DNA from: Micromonospora okii
GTDB lineage: Bacteria > Actinomycetota > Actinomycetes > Mycobacteriales > Micromonosporaceae
Assembly (NCBI RefSeq): GCF_020884795.1
Contig: NZ_BBZF01000022.1
Coordinates: forward strand, 186,001 to 250,000
Direction: 5' to 3'
Length of the DNA stretch: 64,000 nt
The position numbers and the translations under genes are program-made. The notes beneath the pieces are model-generated. The model was not told the DNA's origin and ran no database searches. It worked only from the letters and a program-made list of their open reading frames with translations. Positions 55,712 to 63,844 of this stretch are shown piece after piece; position 1 is the stretch's first letter, and every line of letters starts with the position of its first letter.

Positions 55712-56805
55712 CGCCGCGCCCCCGCCGGCGCCGCCACCCGAGCCGCGTGCCCGGCCAGCAGCGCGCGCCCGGCGCGCGGCACCCCGGCGGCGAGCCCGGC
55801 GACGAGCGTGGCCTGGGCCAGCACGTGCAGCCCGGCGGCGAACAGGGCGAACCCCGGCCCCCGCAGCCGGTACGCGAACCGCAGGAACGCGTGGTTGGCG
55901 GCCACCACGACGGCGGCGAGCGCCGGCGAGGTCAGCGCCAGCCAGGCGAAGGCGGGCCGGGCCGGGGGCAGCCACGGCGCGACCACGGTCAGCGGCACGG
56001 CCAGCAGCGCCAGCCCCGACGCGACCAGGGTCAGCCGGGCCGACCGTTCGAGGTGGCGGAACCGGCCCGGCGACATCATCTCGACCCGGGCGCCCGTGGC
56101 CCCGGCGCGCTGCCGCCGCCACGTCCGCGCCATGAGCGCGGGCTTCGTGCGGGCCCGCGCGAACTGCTCGCGCAGCATCGGCAGCAGCCGGTCGACGTCG
56201 TCGTGCCGGGTGCGGACCCGGTCCGTGGCCACGATCCGGTACCGGGCCGGCAGCCGGGTCCCGAACTCGTCGTCCTCGCCGTCGCGCAGCCCCTCGTCGA
56301 AGCCGCCCGCCTCGTCGAAGACCGCCCGGGGCACGAGGGCGGCGGCCAGTAGCGCCCCGGTGTCGTGGCCGACGCTGCGGTGTCGCCAGAAGTGTTCGAA
56401 GGCGACGCGGTATGCCTCGACGGGGCCGTCGTCGTAGAGGGGGTGGGGGTCGTAGATGCCTTGGACCATGCCGGCGTCGGGGGTGGTGTGGAGGATGTGG
56501 AGGGCGTTGGCGATGGCGTCGGGGTGTGGGGCGGTGTCGGAGTCGACGAAGAAGAGCAGGGGTGCGGTGGCGGTGGTGGCGCCGGTGTTGCGGGCGGTGG
56601 CGGGTCCGCTGTTGGTGGGGGTGTGGATGAGGGTGCAGGGGAATTGGCGGGCGATGTCGGGGGAGTTGTCGGTGCTGTGGTCGTCGACGACGATGACTTC
56701 GGTGGGTGGGTGGGTCTGGGCGTAGATGGCTTCGAGGCAGGCGCGCAGGGTCTTGGCCTTGTTGTAGTTCGGCACGATCACCGCCACCGCGTCGGGCCCG
56801 CTCAC
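55708..56805 (-). CDS. GT2 glycosyltransferase with membrane tail, copy 2
   Basis: The 365-residue protein has an N-terminal GT-A domain with VDDHSTDNS and the DSDTA metal-binding motif. It ends in two or three predicted C-terminal helices, so it is membrane-bound. Residues 2-145 are identical, at DNA level too, to the gene upstream (432-bp block). The C-terminal half has diverged clearly, with a different loop after HRSVG. GTG at 56805 overlaps the upstream stop (GTGA). The two copies probably use the same donor and different acceptors. Confidence 0.9.
   Translation of the reverse strand: MSGPDAVAVIVPNYNKAKTLRACLEAIYAQTHPPTEVIVVDDHSTDNSPDIARQFPCTLIHTPTNSGPATARNTGATTATAPLLFFVDSDTAPHPDAIANALHILHTTPDAGMVQGIYDPHPLYDDGPVEAYRVAFEHFWRHRSVGHDTGALLAAALVPRAVFDEAGGFDEGLRDGEDDEFGTRLPARYRIVATDRVRTRHDDVDRLLPMLREQFARARTKPALMARTWRRQRAGATGARVEMMSPGRFRHLERSARLTLVASGLALLAVPLTVVAPWLPPARPAFAWLALTSPALAAVVVAANHAFLRFAYRLRGPGFALFAAGLHVLAQATLVAGLAAGVPRAGRALLAGHAARVAAPAGARR
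56369..56800. repeat. 432-bp direct repeat, copy inside the second GT2 gene
   Basis: By eye it is identical to 57370-57801, exactly 1001 bp away. It covers the catalytic N-terminus of both glycosyltransferases and stops sharply at both edges (C/G mismatch at 56801 and G/C mismatch at 56368). Confidence 0.93.
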
Positions 56806-57806
56806 CGCGCCGCCCCCCGGGCCAGGGCGTGGGCGACCCGCAGCACGCCCACGCCGGTGCCGACCACCGCCAGCGCGTACAGCAGCAGGTGCATCCCGGT
56901 GGCGTACGCGGCGAAGCGCGCGCCCCGGAAGCGGTAGGTGAAGCGGAGGAAGTCGTGGCTCGTCGCGGCCGACGCGGCGAGCAGGGCGAGCCAGAGCGCC
57001 GCCAGCCACGGCGCGAGCGGCACGAACGGCAGGGTCAGCAGGCCCAGCCCCGACAGCACCAGCCCCGTCGGCGAGATCGCGTTGACCCGCATCCCGGTGC
57101 CGGCGTTGCGCCGCCCCCGCGCCCGCAGCATCACCATCGGCGTGGCGGTGGCGAACCCGAACTGCTCCCGCACGAACGGCAGGAACCGGTCGACGTCGTC
57201 GTGCCGGGTGCGGACCCGGTCGGTCACCACGAGGCGGTACCGCTCGGGCATCCGGGTGCCGAACTCGGCGTCCTCGCCCGTGCGCAGCCCCTCGTCGAAG
57301 CCGCCGACCTCGTCGAAGACCGCGCGGGGGATCAGGCTCGCGGCGAAGAGGGTCGCGGCCCGTCGCCGCCCGACGCTGCGGTGTCGCCAGAAGTGTTCGA
57401 AGGCGACGCGGTATGCCTCGACGGGGCCGTCGTCGTAGAGGGGGTGGGGGTCGTAGATGCCTTGGACCATGCCGGCGTCGGGGGTGGTGTGGAGGATGTG
57501 GAGGGCGTTGGCGATGGCGTCGGGGTGTGGGGCGGTGTCGGAGTCGACGAAGAAGAGCAGGGGTGCGGTGGCGGTGGTGGCGCCGGTGTTGCGGGCGGTG
57601 GCGGGTCCGCTGTTGGTGGGGGTGTGGATGAGGGTGCAGGGGAATTGGCGGGCGATGTCGGGGGAGTTGTCGGTGCTGTGGTCGTCGACGACGATGACTT
57701 CGGTGGGTGGGTGGGTCTGGGCGTAGATGGCTTCGAGGCAGGCGCGCAGGGTCTTGGCCTTGTTGTAGTTCGGCACGATCACCGCCACCGCGTCGGGCCC
57801 GGACAT
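56802..57806 (-). CDS. GT2 glycosyltransferase with membrane tail, copy 1
   Basis: The 334-residue protein has a GT-A catalytic domain (IVPNYNKAKTL start, VDDHSTDNS, DSDTA), an acceptor loop with GEDAEFGTR, and C-terminal membrane helices. Within the 432-bp shared block the codons are mainly C- or A-ending (CCC, GCA, CAA, GAA), whereas flanking genes prefer CCG, GCG, CAG and GAG. This suggests imported DNA. It lies 71 bp downstream of the third GT2 gene and overlaps copy 2. Confidence 0.9.
   Translation of the reverse strand: MSGPDAVAVIVPNYNKAKTLRACLEAIYAQTHPPTEVIVVDDHSTDNSPDIARQFPCTLIHTPTNSGPATARNTGATTATAPLLFFVDSDTAPHPDAIANALHILHTTPDAGMVQGIYDPHPLYDDGPVEAYRVAFEHFWRHRSVGRRRAATLFAASLIPRAVFDEVGGFDEGLRTGEDAEFGTRMPERYRLVVTDRVRTRHDDVDRFLPFVREQFGFATATPMVMLRARGRRNAGTGMRVNAISPTGLVLSGLGLLTLPFVPLAPWLAALWLALLAASAATSHDFLRFTYRFRGARFAAYATGMHLLLYALAVVGTGVGVLRVAHALARGAAR
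57370..57801. repeat. 432-bp direct repeat, copy inside the first GT2 gene
   Basis: This is the partner of 56369-56800. It ends 6 bp from the start codon and has the same atypical codon use. Confidence 0.93.
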
Positions 57807-57877
57807 TCAGGGCCTCCCGTCGGTGGTTACGGGGCGTGCCGGGCCGGTCCGGCCGGCCGCCGCGCGCCGCAGCAGGG

Positions 57878-58876
57878 TCATCGGGTGGCCCCGACCCGGG
57901 GGCGGGCCCGCCACGCGGCGCGGCGCGCGAGCCGCTCGACCGTCCCGACCGCCGCCCCGGCCGCCGAGGTGAGCTGGTAGAGCAGGTGGACGGCGGCGAA
58001 CCGCAGGCCGAAGGGAATCCCCCGGCTGTCGGCCACCCGCCGGTACGTGCCGGCGTCCAGGGCCACCGCCGCCGCGACCAGCGCCACCGGGACCAGCGCG
58101 GCGGCGGGCCCGGCCACTAGCGGCAGTGGCGCGGCGAGCGCGGCGGCGAGGACGAGGCCGCTGGCCAGCACGCGGGAGGCCGCACCACCGAGGACCTCCC
58201 CGCGCCGCACCTCGGCCGCGCTGGCGCGCGCCCGCAGGAACACCTTCGGCAGCAGGACCCGCAGGGTGGTGTCGTGGTCGTGCACGCCGGCGACGGCGGC
58301 CGTGCTGCGCACGTCGTAGCGCTGGGCGAGCCGGTGGCCGTACTCCGGGGCCTCGGTGTGCCGCAGGTCCGGGTTGAACGGCCCGATTTCGCGGAACACG
58401 TCGGCGCGCATCGCGCACAGGGCCGTGTGCAGCCCCTCCATGGGGCCCTCGCGGGCCAGCCACCAGTGGTACATCTGCAACGCGCGGTACTCGGCGACCA
58501 GGTTCTGCGACAGCAGCGACTCCGGGCGCAGCACCCCGCAGATCGCCCCGAGGCGGGGGTCGGAGCGTAGCTCGGCGACCGCCGCCGCCACGCTGCCCGG
58601 CTCCAGGGCCACGTCGGCGTCGAGGAAGAACAGGATCTCGCCCCGCGCGTGCGCCGCGCCCCGGTTGCGGGCGGCGCCGGGGCCGCTGTTCGTCGGTAGG
58701 CGCAGCACAGTGGCGCCCGCCGCCTCGGCCACCTCGGCGGAGCCGTCGTCGCTGGCGTCGTCGACCACGACGACCTCGACGGCCGGATACGTCTGCCGGC
58801 GCACCGACCGTACGCACAGTGCGACCGTGCGGGCCCGGTTGTAGCAGGGCACGACGACCGAGACCAGCGGTTCCAC
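57878..58876 (-). CDS. GT2 glycosyltransferase, first gene of the glycolipid operon
   Basis: The 332-residue GT-A enzyme (VVPCYNRARTV, VDDASDDGS, DADVA) has predicted membrane helices after about residue 240. It is a distant relative of the two following GT2 genes and does not share their duplicated block. GTG at 58876 has GAGGAGAGG about 6 bp upstream. An open frame runs a further 59 codons upstream but has no ribosome site. It leads nine leftward genes with overlaps or short gaps, so its promoter probably drives all. Confidence 0.88.
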   Translation of the reverse strand: MEPLVSVVVPCYNRARTVALCVRSVRRQTYPAVEVVVVDDASDDGSAEVAEAAGATVLRLPTNSGPGAARNRGAAHARGEILFFLDADVALEPGSVAAAVAELRSDPRLGAICGVLRPESLLSQNLVAEYRALQMYHWWLAREGPMEGLHTALCAMRADVFREIGPFNPDLRHTEAPEYGHRLAQRYDVRSTAAVAGVHDHDTTLRVLLPKVFLRARASAAEVRRGEVLGGAASRVLASGLVLAAALAAPLPLVAGPAAALVPVALVAAAVALDAGTYRRVADSRGIPFGLRFAAVHLLYQLTSAAGAAVGTVERLARRAAWRARPRVGATR

Positions 58877-59369
58877 TCTGCCTCTCCTCACGTCGGGGCC
58901 GGCGCGCGCCGGCGGTTCGCGGGCACGCGGTGCCGCATGATCGAGTCGTGGGACGCGACGCCGAAGCCTTTTGGCCGGCGGGATCACGGGACGTTGTTCC
59001 GTTTCGATTTCTGGCGTCGTCGCAGGAAGGTAATGGTTGTCGCAAACGGTCAATAAAATGAGCTGCGTCTATATATTGCGGCCGTCCGGTGATCGCGTCA
59101 AGGACTTGACAGGGGGATCCCACATCCTGTCCGGGGTTTATTCGTCCCTTGCCAGGAATGCCCGGACGAAATATGCCGGGTGTCATGCCGGCCTGGTTCT
59201 CCGGCGGACCGCCGTCATCCGAGACGCATTAATGCGCATCAATGACGATGTGTCGGGAGGCGTGGTGTGTGCGGGATTCAGGCCCTCGGGAGAGGCGAAA
59301 GGGCAGGCCGGGGGCCGGCGAGAATGGTGGCCCTTGCGCCCGCGGCGGCCCGGACGCCGCCGCCCGACA
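58877..59369. promoter_or_regulatory. 493-bp intergenic region upstream of the glycolipid operon
   Basis: No convincing gene lies here. The stretch 58990-59240 is AT-richer than its surroundings. It contains a palindrome GTCAAG-GA-CTTGAC (59097-59110) and an overlapping inverted repeat GACAGG (59108-59113) with CCTGTC (59126-59131), candidate operators. On the minus strand TTGACC (around 59047-59052) is a possible -35, but no good -10 is at the right distance. It must hold the promoter of the nine-gene operon and the 3' end of the gene at 59370. Confidence 0.5.
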
Positions 59370-60488
59370 TCACAGGCCGGCGCAGGGCCGGTCGTCCACC
59401 GCACAGCCCTCGGGCGCCTTGGCGGCGCGGTGGTCGCCGCCGCGAACCTCGAACCGGATCGTCCGCGACCGCCCGCCCGGCACCGCCGGCCCGGTGAAGG
59501 TGACCGACCGCCCGTCCTGTCGCCACTGCGCGCCGTCGGCGTCGACGACCGCGGCGCCCCGGGCGAGGGTGACGACCAGCCGCCAGTCCCGCGCGTCCGT
59601 GCCGGCCGGGTTGTCGACGACCACCTCGCCGGCGTAGCCGAAGAACCGGGTCGTCACGGTCTCGTAGCGGGCCCGCAGGGCGGGAGTCGGCGACGGGGTC
59701 GGTGACGGCGTGCGCGACGGGCTGGCCGAGGGCGTGGCGGACGGGGACGAGGACGGGGAGGGGGCGCGGCTCGGCCGGGCGCTCCTGGTGGCGGTCGGCG
59801 TGGGCCGGGCCGAGGGGGCCGTCCTGGCCGGGCCGCTCGTGCCGACGGCGACGGCGCTCGGGGCGGGCGGGGTCGTCGGGGCGGGCGCGGCGGCGTGCTC
59901 GGACCCGGCGGGCAGCAGGGCCCACGCCGCCAGGCCCGTGGCCAGCGCGCCGCCGCCCAGCACCGCCACCAGCGCGGTGCGGCGGCTGCGGCGATTCGCC
60001 GCCGGTGCGGCGCCGAGTTCGGTCACCGGGATCTCGGCCGTGGCCGTGAGGTCGTGGCCGCCCAGGTCGACCTGCTGGAAGGCGAGCCAGTCGAGGATGG
60101 CGGGCAGCCGCCCGGTCAGCGCCTGCCGGTAGGACTCCTCGCGACGCACACGCTGCTCGACGGGCCACGCGCCGTGCTCCAGCGTCTCGCGGACCGCCAG
60201 CCGGCACCCCTCGGCGGTGGGGGTGACGGCGCACGTCAGCACCGTGCGCCGGCCGGCCTCGTGGCAGCGCAGGACCAGCGACTCCGGCTCCCACCGTCCG
60301 GTCACCTCCGCGTCGACGGCGGAGTCGAAGCCGGGAAGCCCCGCCGTGTACAGCAGCAACTGCCCCGGCCGGCCGGGGACCGGCTCGGCCTCGGTGAACC
60401 ACCGGGCGAGCAGTTCCCGATCCGTCAACGCGCGCCAGACCCGGTCGGCGGGGTGGGAGAGCTCGACCTGCGCGCCTATCTCGGTCAC
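59370..60488 (-). CDS. SRPBCC (AHSA1-like) domain joined by a membrane helix to a CBM2-like domain
   Basis: The 372-residue protein has three parts. Residues 1-135 form a START/AHSA1-type lipid-binding fold (HPADRVWRALTD start, REELLARW-like helix). One membrane helix follows (about 168-190, TALVAVLGGGALATGLAAW). After a Pro/Ser/Thr linker of about 70 residues, residues ~270-372 resemble a CBM2-type beta-sandwich with a C-terminal Cys pair (EGC and RPC). The predicted topology is ligand-binding domain inside, sugar-binding domain outside. GTG at 60488 follows no strong ribosome site. It may act as a sensor across the membrane; neighbours are chitin- or protein-degrading secreted enzymes. Confidence 0.8.
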   Translation of the reverse strand: MTEIGAQVELSHPADRVWRALTDRELLARWFTEAEPVPGRPGQLLLYTAGLPGFDSAVDAEVTGRWEPESLVLRCHEAGRRTVLTCAVTPTAEGCRLAVRETLEHGAWPVEQRVRREESYRQALTGRLPAILDWLAFQQVDLGGHDLTATAEIPVTELGAAPAANRRSRRTALVAVLGGGALATGLAAWALLPAGSEHAAAPAPTTPPAPSAVAVGTSGPARTAPSARPTPTATRSARPSRAPSPSSSPSATPSASPSRTPSPTPSPTPALRARYETVTTRFFGYAGEVVVDNPAGTDARDWRLVVTLARGAAVVDADGAQWRQDGRSVTFTGPAVPGGRSRTIRFEVRGGDHRAAKAPEGCAVDDRPCAGL

Positions 60489-60722
60489 GGCGAGACTCTA
60501 CGGGTGGCGCGCGCCGGAGTGCCGGGTGGGGGATCCGTCACTCACCGGCACGGCCCCAGGTGGGCCGTGGCGACCGGCAACGGTATCGACAATTAGAGCC
60601 TTACGCCGGCAAATGTGTATATGAGAGCGACCCTTCGCTTGGTACGGCCGCATCGAGGTCCCCCGGCCGGGGCGTCCGGCCGGCGTGCGGGATGCCCGGC
60701 AACCACATGGGCGTCCCGGGCG

Positions 60723-60764
60723 CGCCGACGGGCCGCCGCCGTCGCCGGCAGCGGCCCGTCGGCG
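60723..60764. terminator. Perfect 14-bp hairpin after the chitinase gene
   Basis: CGCCGACGGGCCGC (60723-60736) pairs with GCGGCCCGTCGGCG (60751-60764) around 14 nt, 4 bp beyond the chitinase stop on the minus strand. Confidence 0.75.
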
Positions 60765-60768
60765 TCGG

Positions 60769-62349
60769 TCAGGACAGCGACTTGAGGAACGGACCGTGGT
60801 TGAGCCGGAACTCCCCGCCGACGAAGCGGTCCCAGTTGATCGACCAGGTCATCAGCCCCCGGAAGCCGGGGTTGGTCCCGCTGCGGGGGGTGTATCCGCC
60901 GCAGTTCTGGCCCTTGACCAGGCAGGTCACCGCCTGTTGCACGCCGGGCGGGGCAACGTGGCCGTTACCGGCGTGGGTGGAGGCGGGCGTGCCGAAGGCC
61001 ACCTGGTCCTCGCGCAGGGCGGGGAACATGGCGTCGGCCTTGCCGGCGACCGGGAAGCCGGCGAGCAGCATGTCGGTCATCGCGATGTGGAAGTCCGCGC
61101 CACCCATGAAGTGGTGCTGGTTGTCGAGGCCCATGATCGGGCCGGAGTTGTAGTCCTGCACGTGCAGGACGGTGAGGTCGTTGCGCAGGGCGTAGATCAC
61201 CGGCAGGTACGACCCGGAGCGCGGGTCCTGCCCGCCGAACGGGCCCGACCCGTAGAACTGGTAGCCGAGCTGGACGAAGAAGGTCTCCGGGGCCATCGTG
61301 AGCACGAAGTTCGCCCCGTAGCGCTGCTTGAGGGTGCGGACCGCCGAGATCAGGTTGACCACGACCGGCGTGGTCGGGTTACGGAAGTCGGTGTCGCCGG
61401 TGTTCAGGTAGAGGGAGTGGCCCTCGAAGTCGATGTCCAGGCCGTCGAGGCCGTACCGGTCGATGATCGACCCGACCGACCGCACGAAGGCGTCCCGGGC
61501 GGCCGTCGTGGTGAGCTGCACCTGCCCGTTCTGGCCCCCGATGGAGAGCAGCACCTTCTTGCCCTGCCGCTGCTTCTCGCGGATCGCCGCGGTGAACTCC
61601 GCCTCGGTCTCCACGTTGGGGCACTCGGTGACGGGGCAGAGCTGGAAGCGGATGTCGCCGGAGGTGACCGAGGTGGGTTCGCCGAAGGCGAGGTTGATGA
61701 TGTCCCAGTCCGCCGGCACGTCGGCCATCCGCACGTAGCCGGAGCCGTTGGCGAAGCTGGCGTGCAGGTAGCCGATCAGGGCGCGCTTGGGCAGGCCGTT
61801 GACCGGTGGGCCGGTCGTCGGCGGCGGGCTGCTGGGCGGCGGGCTGCTCGGCGGCGGGGTGGTTGCCGGCGGGGTGGTGGGCGGAGCGCTGGTCGGCGGG
61901 GCGCTGGTGGGCGGAGCGCTGGTCGGGGGCCCCGAGGGAGGCGGCGTGCCGCCGCAGGAGACCCCGTTGAGGGTGCAGTCGGTGGGGGAGCCGGGCCCGG
62001 TGACGAGGAAGCCGAACGACACCGAGGCGCCGGGGGCGACCGTGCCGTTCCAGGACCGGTTGGTGAAGGTGTGCCGTTGGCCGGCGCTGCTGACCGTGGC
62101 GTCCCAGTAGGAGCCGAGCGTGGTGCCGGCGGGCAGCGTGAAGGCGACCTGCCAGCCGGCGATCGGGGTCGAGCCGCCGTTGGTGATGGTGTACCGGCCC
62201 TCCCACCCGCCGCCCCAGTCGGAGGCCCTGGTGAGGGTGGCGGTGGGCCCGGCGGCCATGGCGGGGCCGGCGACGAACAGGGTTGTGGCGGCGGCGGTGG
62301 CAAGGGCCGCCAGGGCGGCCAGGAGTGGGGTACGGCGTGGGCGAGGCAT
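60769..62349 (-). CDS. Secreted GH18 chitinase with N-terminal CBM2
   Basis: The 526-residue enzyme hydrolyses chitin outside the cell. It has a signal peptide (residues 1-33) and a CBM2 module (about 34-133, SDWGGGWEGRYTITN) that binds crystalline polysaccharide. A Pro/Thr/Ser linker built of repeated PPTSA units (139-182) leads to a GH18 barrel. The active-site motif DGLDIDFEG places the proton donor at Glu309. The AT-rich gap upstream (about 62400-62440) should hold the promoter; no obvious chitinase-type operator is seen. A hairpin follows. Confidence 0.95.
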   Translation of the reverse strand: MPRPRRTPLLAALAALATAAATTLFVAGPAMAAGPTATLTRASDWGGGWEGRYTITNGGSTPIAGWQVAFTLPAGTTLGSYWDATVSSAGQRHTFTNRSWNGTVAPGASVSFGFLVTGPGSPTDCTLNGVSCGGTPPPSGPPTSAPPTSAPPTSAPPTTPPATTPPPSSPPPSSPPPTTGPPVNGLPKRALIGYLHASFANGSGYVRMADVPADWDIINLAFGEPTSVTSGDIRFQLCPVTECPNVETEAEFTAAIREKQRQGKKVLLSIGGQNGQVQLTTTAARDAFVRSVGSIIDRYGLDGLDIDFEGHSLYLNTGDTDFRNPTTPVVVNLISAVRTLKQRYGANFVLTMAPETFFVQLGYQFYGSGPFGGQDPRSGSYLPVIYALRNDLTVLHVQDYNSGPIMGLDNQHHFMGGADFHIAMTDMLLAGFPVAGKADAMFPALREDQVAFGTPASTHAGNGHVAPPGVQQAVTCLVKGQNCGGYTPRSGTNPGFRGLMTWSINWDRFVGGEFRLNHGPFLKSLS

Positions 62350-62488
62350 CGGTCCTCCCGGTACGGGGGCGGCCCGCGCGCTGACGTGTCGGCGGGGTGA
62401 CCAATTATTAGGTTTGTTAACTGTAGTTGTCTATATCGATCTCGAACGGAATCGCGCGCCGCCCCGGCGGGGCGGCGCGCGTCGACGG

Positions 62489-62516
62489 ACCGGCCCACCC
62501 GTGCGGGTGGGCCGGT
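62489..62516. terminator. Perfect 12-bp hairpin after the subtilase-like gene
   Basis: ACCGGCCCACCC (62489-62500) pairs with GGGTGGGCCGGT (62505-62516) around a GTGC tetraloop, downstream of the leftward gene at 62560. Confidence 0.8.
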
Positions 62517-62559
62517 GGGCGTGGGCGTCCCCACGCCCCACGGTGGAGCGTGGCGGGGG

Positions 62560-63777
62560 TCAGGGGCCGCAGTAGAGCAGACGGTTCGGCGAGCCGGAGC
62601 CCGGATTGGCGACCACCCCGGGGGTGGCGGTCGCGGCGAGGTGGGCGGCCACCTGGGCGGGCGTCCAGGTGGGGTTGGCCGACAGGGCGAGCGCGACGCA
62701 GCCGGCGGTGTGCGCGGCGCCCATCGGGCTGCCGCTGATGGTGTTGGTGGCCGTGTCGCCGGTGTGCCAGGTGGACTTGATGCCCTGGCCGGGGGCGAAG
62801 ATGTCCACGCAGGTGCCGTAGTTGGCCGAGGACATCCGCGCGTCGGCGGGGGTGGTGCCGGCGACCGTGAGCGCCACGGGCACCCGCGACGGCGAGTAGT
62901 TACAGGCGTTGCTGTTGGAGCTGCCCGCCGGGACGGTGTAGGTGATGCCCGAGTTCACGGAGTTGGTGACCGCGGCGTCGAGCGCCGCGCTGGGGCCGCC
63001 GCCCAGGCCCATCGTTGCCACCGCCGGCTTCACGGCGTTGGCGGTGACCCAGTCGACGCCGGCGATGACCTGCGCGAGCTGGCCGCTTCCGGTGCAGCCG
63101 AGCACGCGCACCGGGACCAGCCGCACGTCCTTGGCCACCCCGTGCTGCTGGCCCCCGACCGTGCCGGCGATGTGGGTGCCGTGGCCGTTGCAGTCGTCGG
63201 CGGGCAGCGCGCCGTCGACGGCGTCGTACCCGCCGGCGACCGAGCCGTTGAAGTCGACGTGGCTGGCCCGGATGCCCGTGTCGATGACGTAGGCACGCAC
63301 GTTGGGGGCGGTGTTCGGGTAGGCGTACTGCCCGTCGAGGGGCAGCAGGTGCTGGTCGATGCGGTCGAGGCCCCAGGAGGGCGGGTTGGGCTGCACACCG
63401 GAGGCGAGCGTCACCACCTGGTTCTGTTCGACGTGGGCCACGGCCGGGTCGGCCGCCAGCCGCCGCGCGGCCCGCTCCGACAGCCGGACCTCGAAGCCCC
63501 GTACCGCCGCGTGGTAGACGTGGCCCCGCGCGCCGCCGAACCGCTCGGCGAGGCGGTCGGCGGTGGCGGCGACCGCGGCGGCCGCCGGGCGGGCCCCGGC
63601 GTCGTCGCGCAGCACCACCAGGTAGCTGCCGGGCACGGCGGTGGCCCCGGGGGCCCGCCGGATCTCCCCGGTGGCGGCGGAGGCGGGCGAGCCGGCGGCC
63701 AGGACCGCGCCGAGGGCCAGAACCGCGCCGAGGCCGAGCGCCAGGGGACGCCGGCCCGGGATGCCGAGAGTGCGCAT
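62560..63777 (-). CDS. Secreted S8 subtilase homologue lacking its catalytic serine
   Basis: The 405-residue protein has a signal peptide (residues 1-35), an inhibitor_I9 propeptide (about 50-122) and a proteinase-K-like S8 domain. Asp166 (YVIDTGI) and His199 (NGHGTH) are intact. The catalytic GTSMA box instead reads GSPMG, with Pro351 where Ser belongs. The oxyanion Asn position (AAGN in relatives) reads PAGS, with Ser286. Both changes are clean substitutions in an otherwise undamaged frame, so this looks like a pseudoenzyme and not sequence decay. ATG at 63777 follows GAAAGGACAG. A paralogue ends 68 bp upstream on the same strand. Confidence 0.9.
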   Translation of the reverse strand: MRTLGIPGRRPLALGLGAVLALGAVLAAGSPASAATGEIRRAPGATAVPGSYLVVLRDDAGARPAAAAVAATADRLAERFGGARGHVYHAAVRGFEVRLSERAARRLAADPAVAHVEQNQVVTLASGVQPNPPSWGLDRIDQHLLPLDGQYAYPNTAPNVRAYVIDTGIRASHVDFNGSVAGGYDAVDGALPADDCNGHGTHIAGTVGGQQHGVAKDVRLVPVRVLGCTGSGQLAQVIAGVDWVTANAVKPAVATMGLGGGPSAALDAAVTNSVNSGITYTVPAGSSNSNACNYSPSRVPVALTVAGTTPADARMSSANYGTCVDIFAPGQGIKSTWHTGDTATNTISGSPMGAAHTAGCVALALSANPTWTPAQVAAHLAATATPGVVANPGSGSPNRLLYCGP

Positions 63778-63844
63778 GGTCTGTCCTTTCCCACGCCGTC
63801 CGGCCCCGGGGTGGAGACCCCGGGGCCGGCGCGCGATCGTCAGG

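Noticed and set aside
56365..56937. Gly/Val/Asp-rich rightward open frame that recurs almost unchanged about 1 kb later
   Set aside because: It is the reverse complement of the duplicated glycosyltransferase block. Its repetition comes from the 432-bp repeat and not from a repeated gene.
58877..59053. Possible 59-codon N-terminal extension of the first GT2 gene from a TTG
   Set aside because: The GTG at 58876 has a strong GAGGAGAGG site and matches the usual GT2 start. The extension is Arg/Pro-rich and has no ribosome site.
61850..61935. Short GC-rich direct repeats within the chitinase gene
   Set aside because: They encode the PPTSA-type linker repeats and need no separate explanation.
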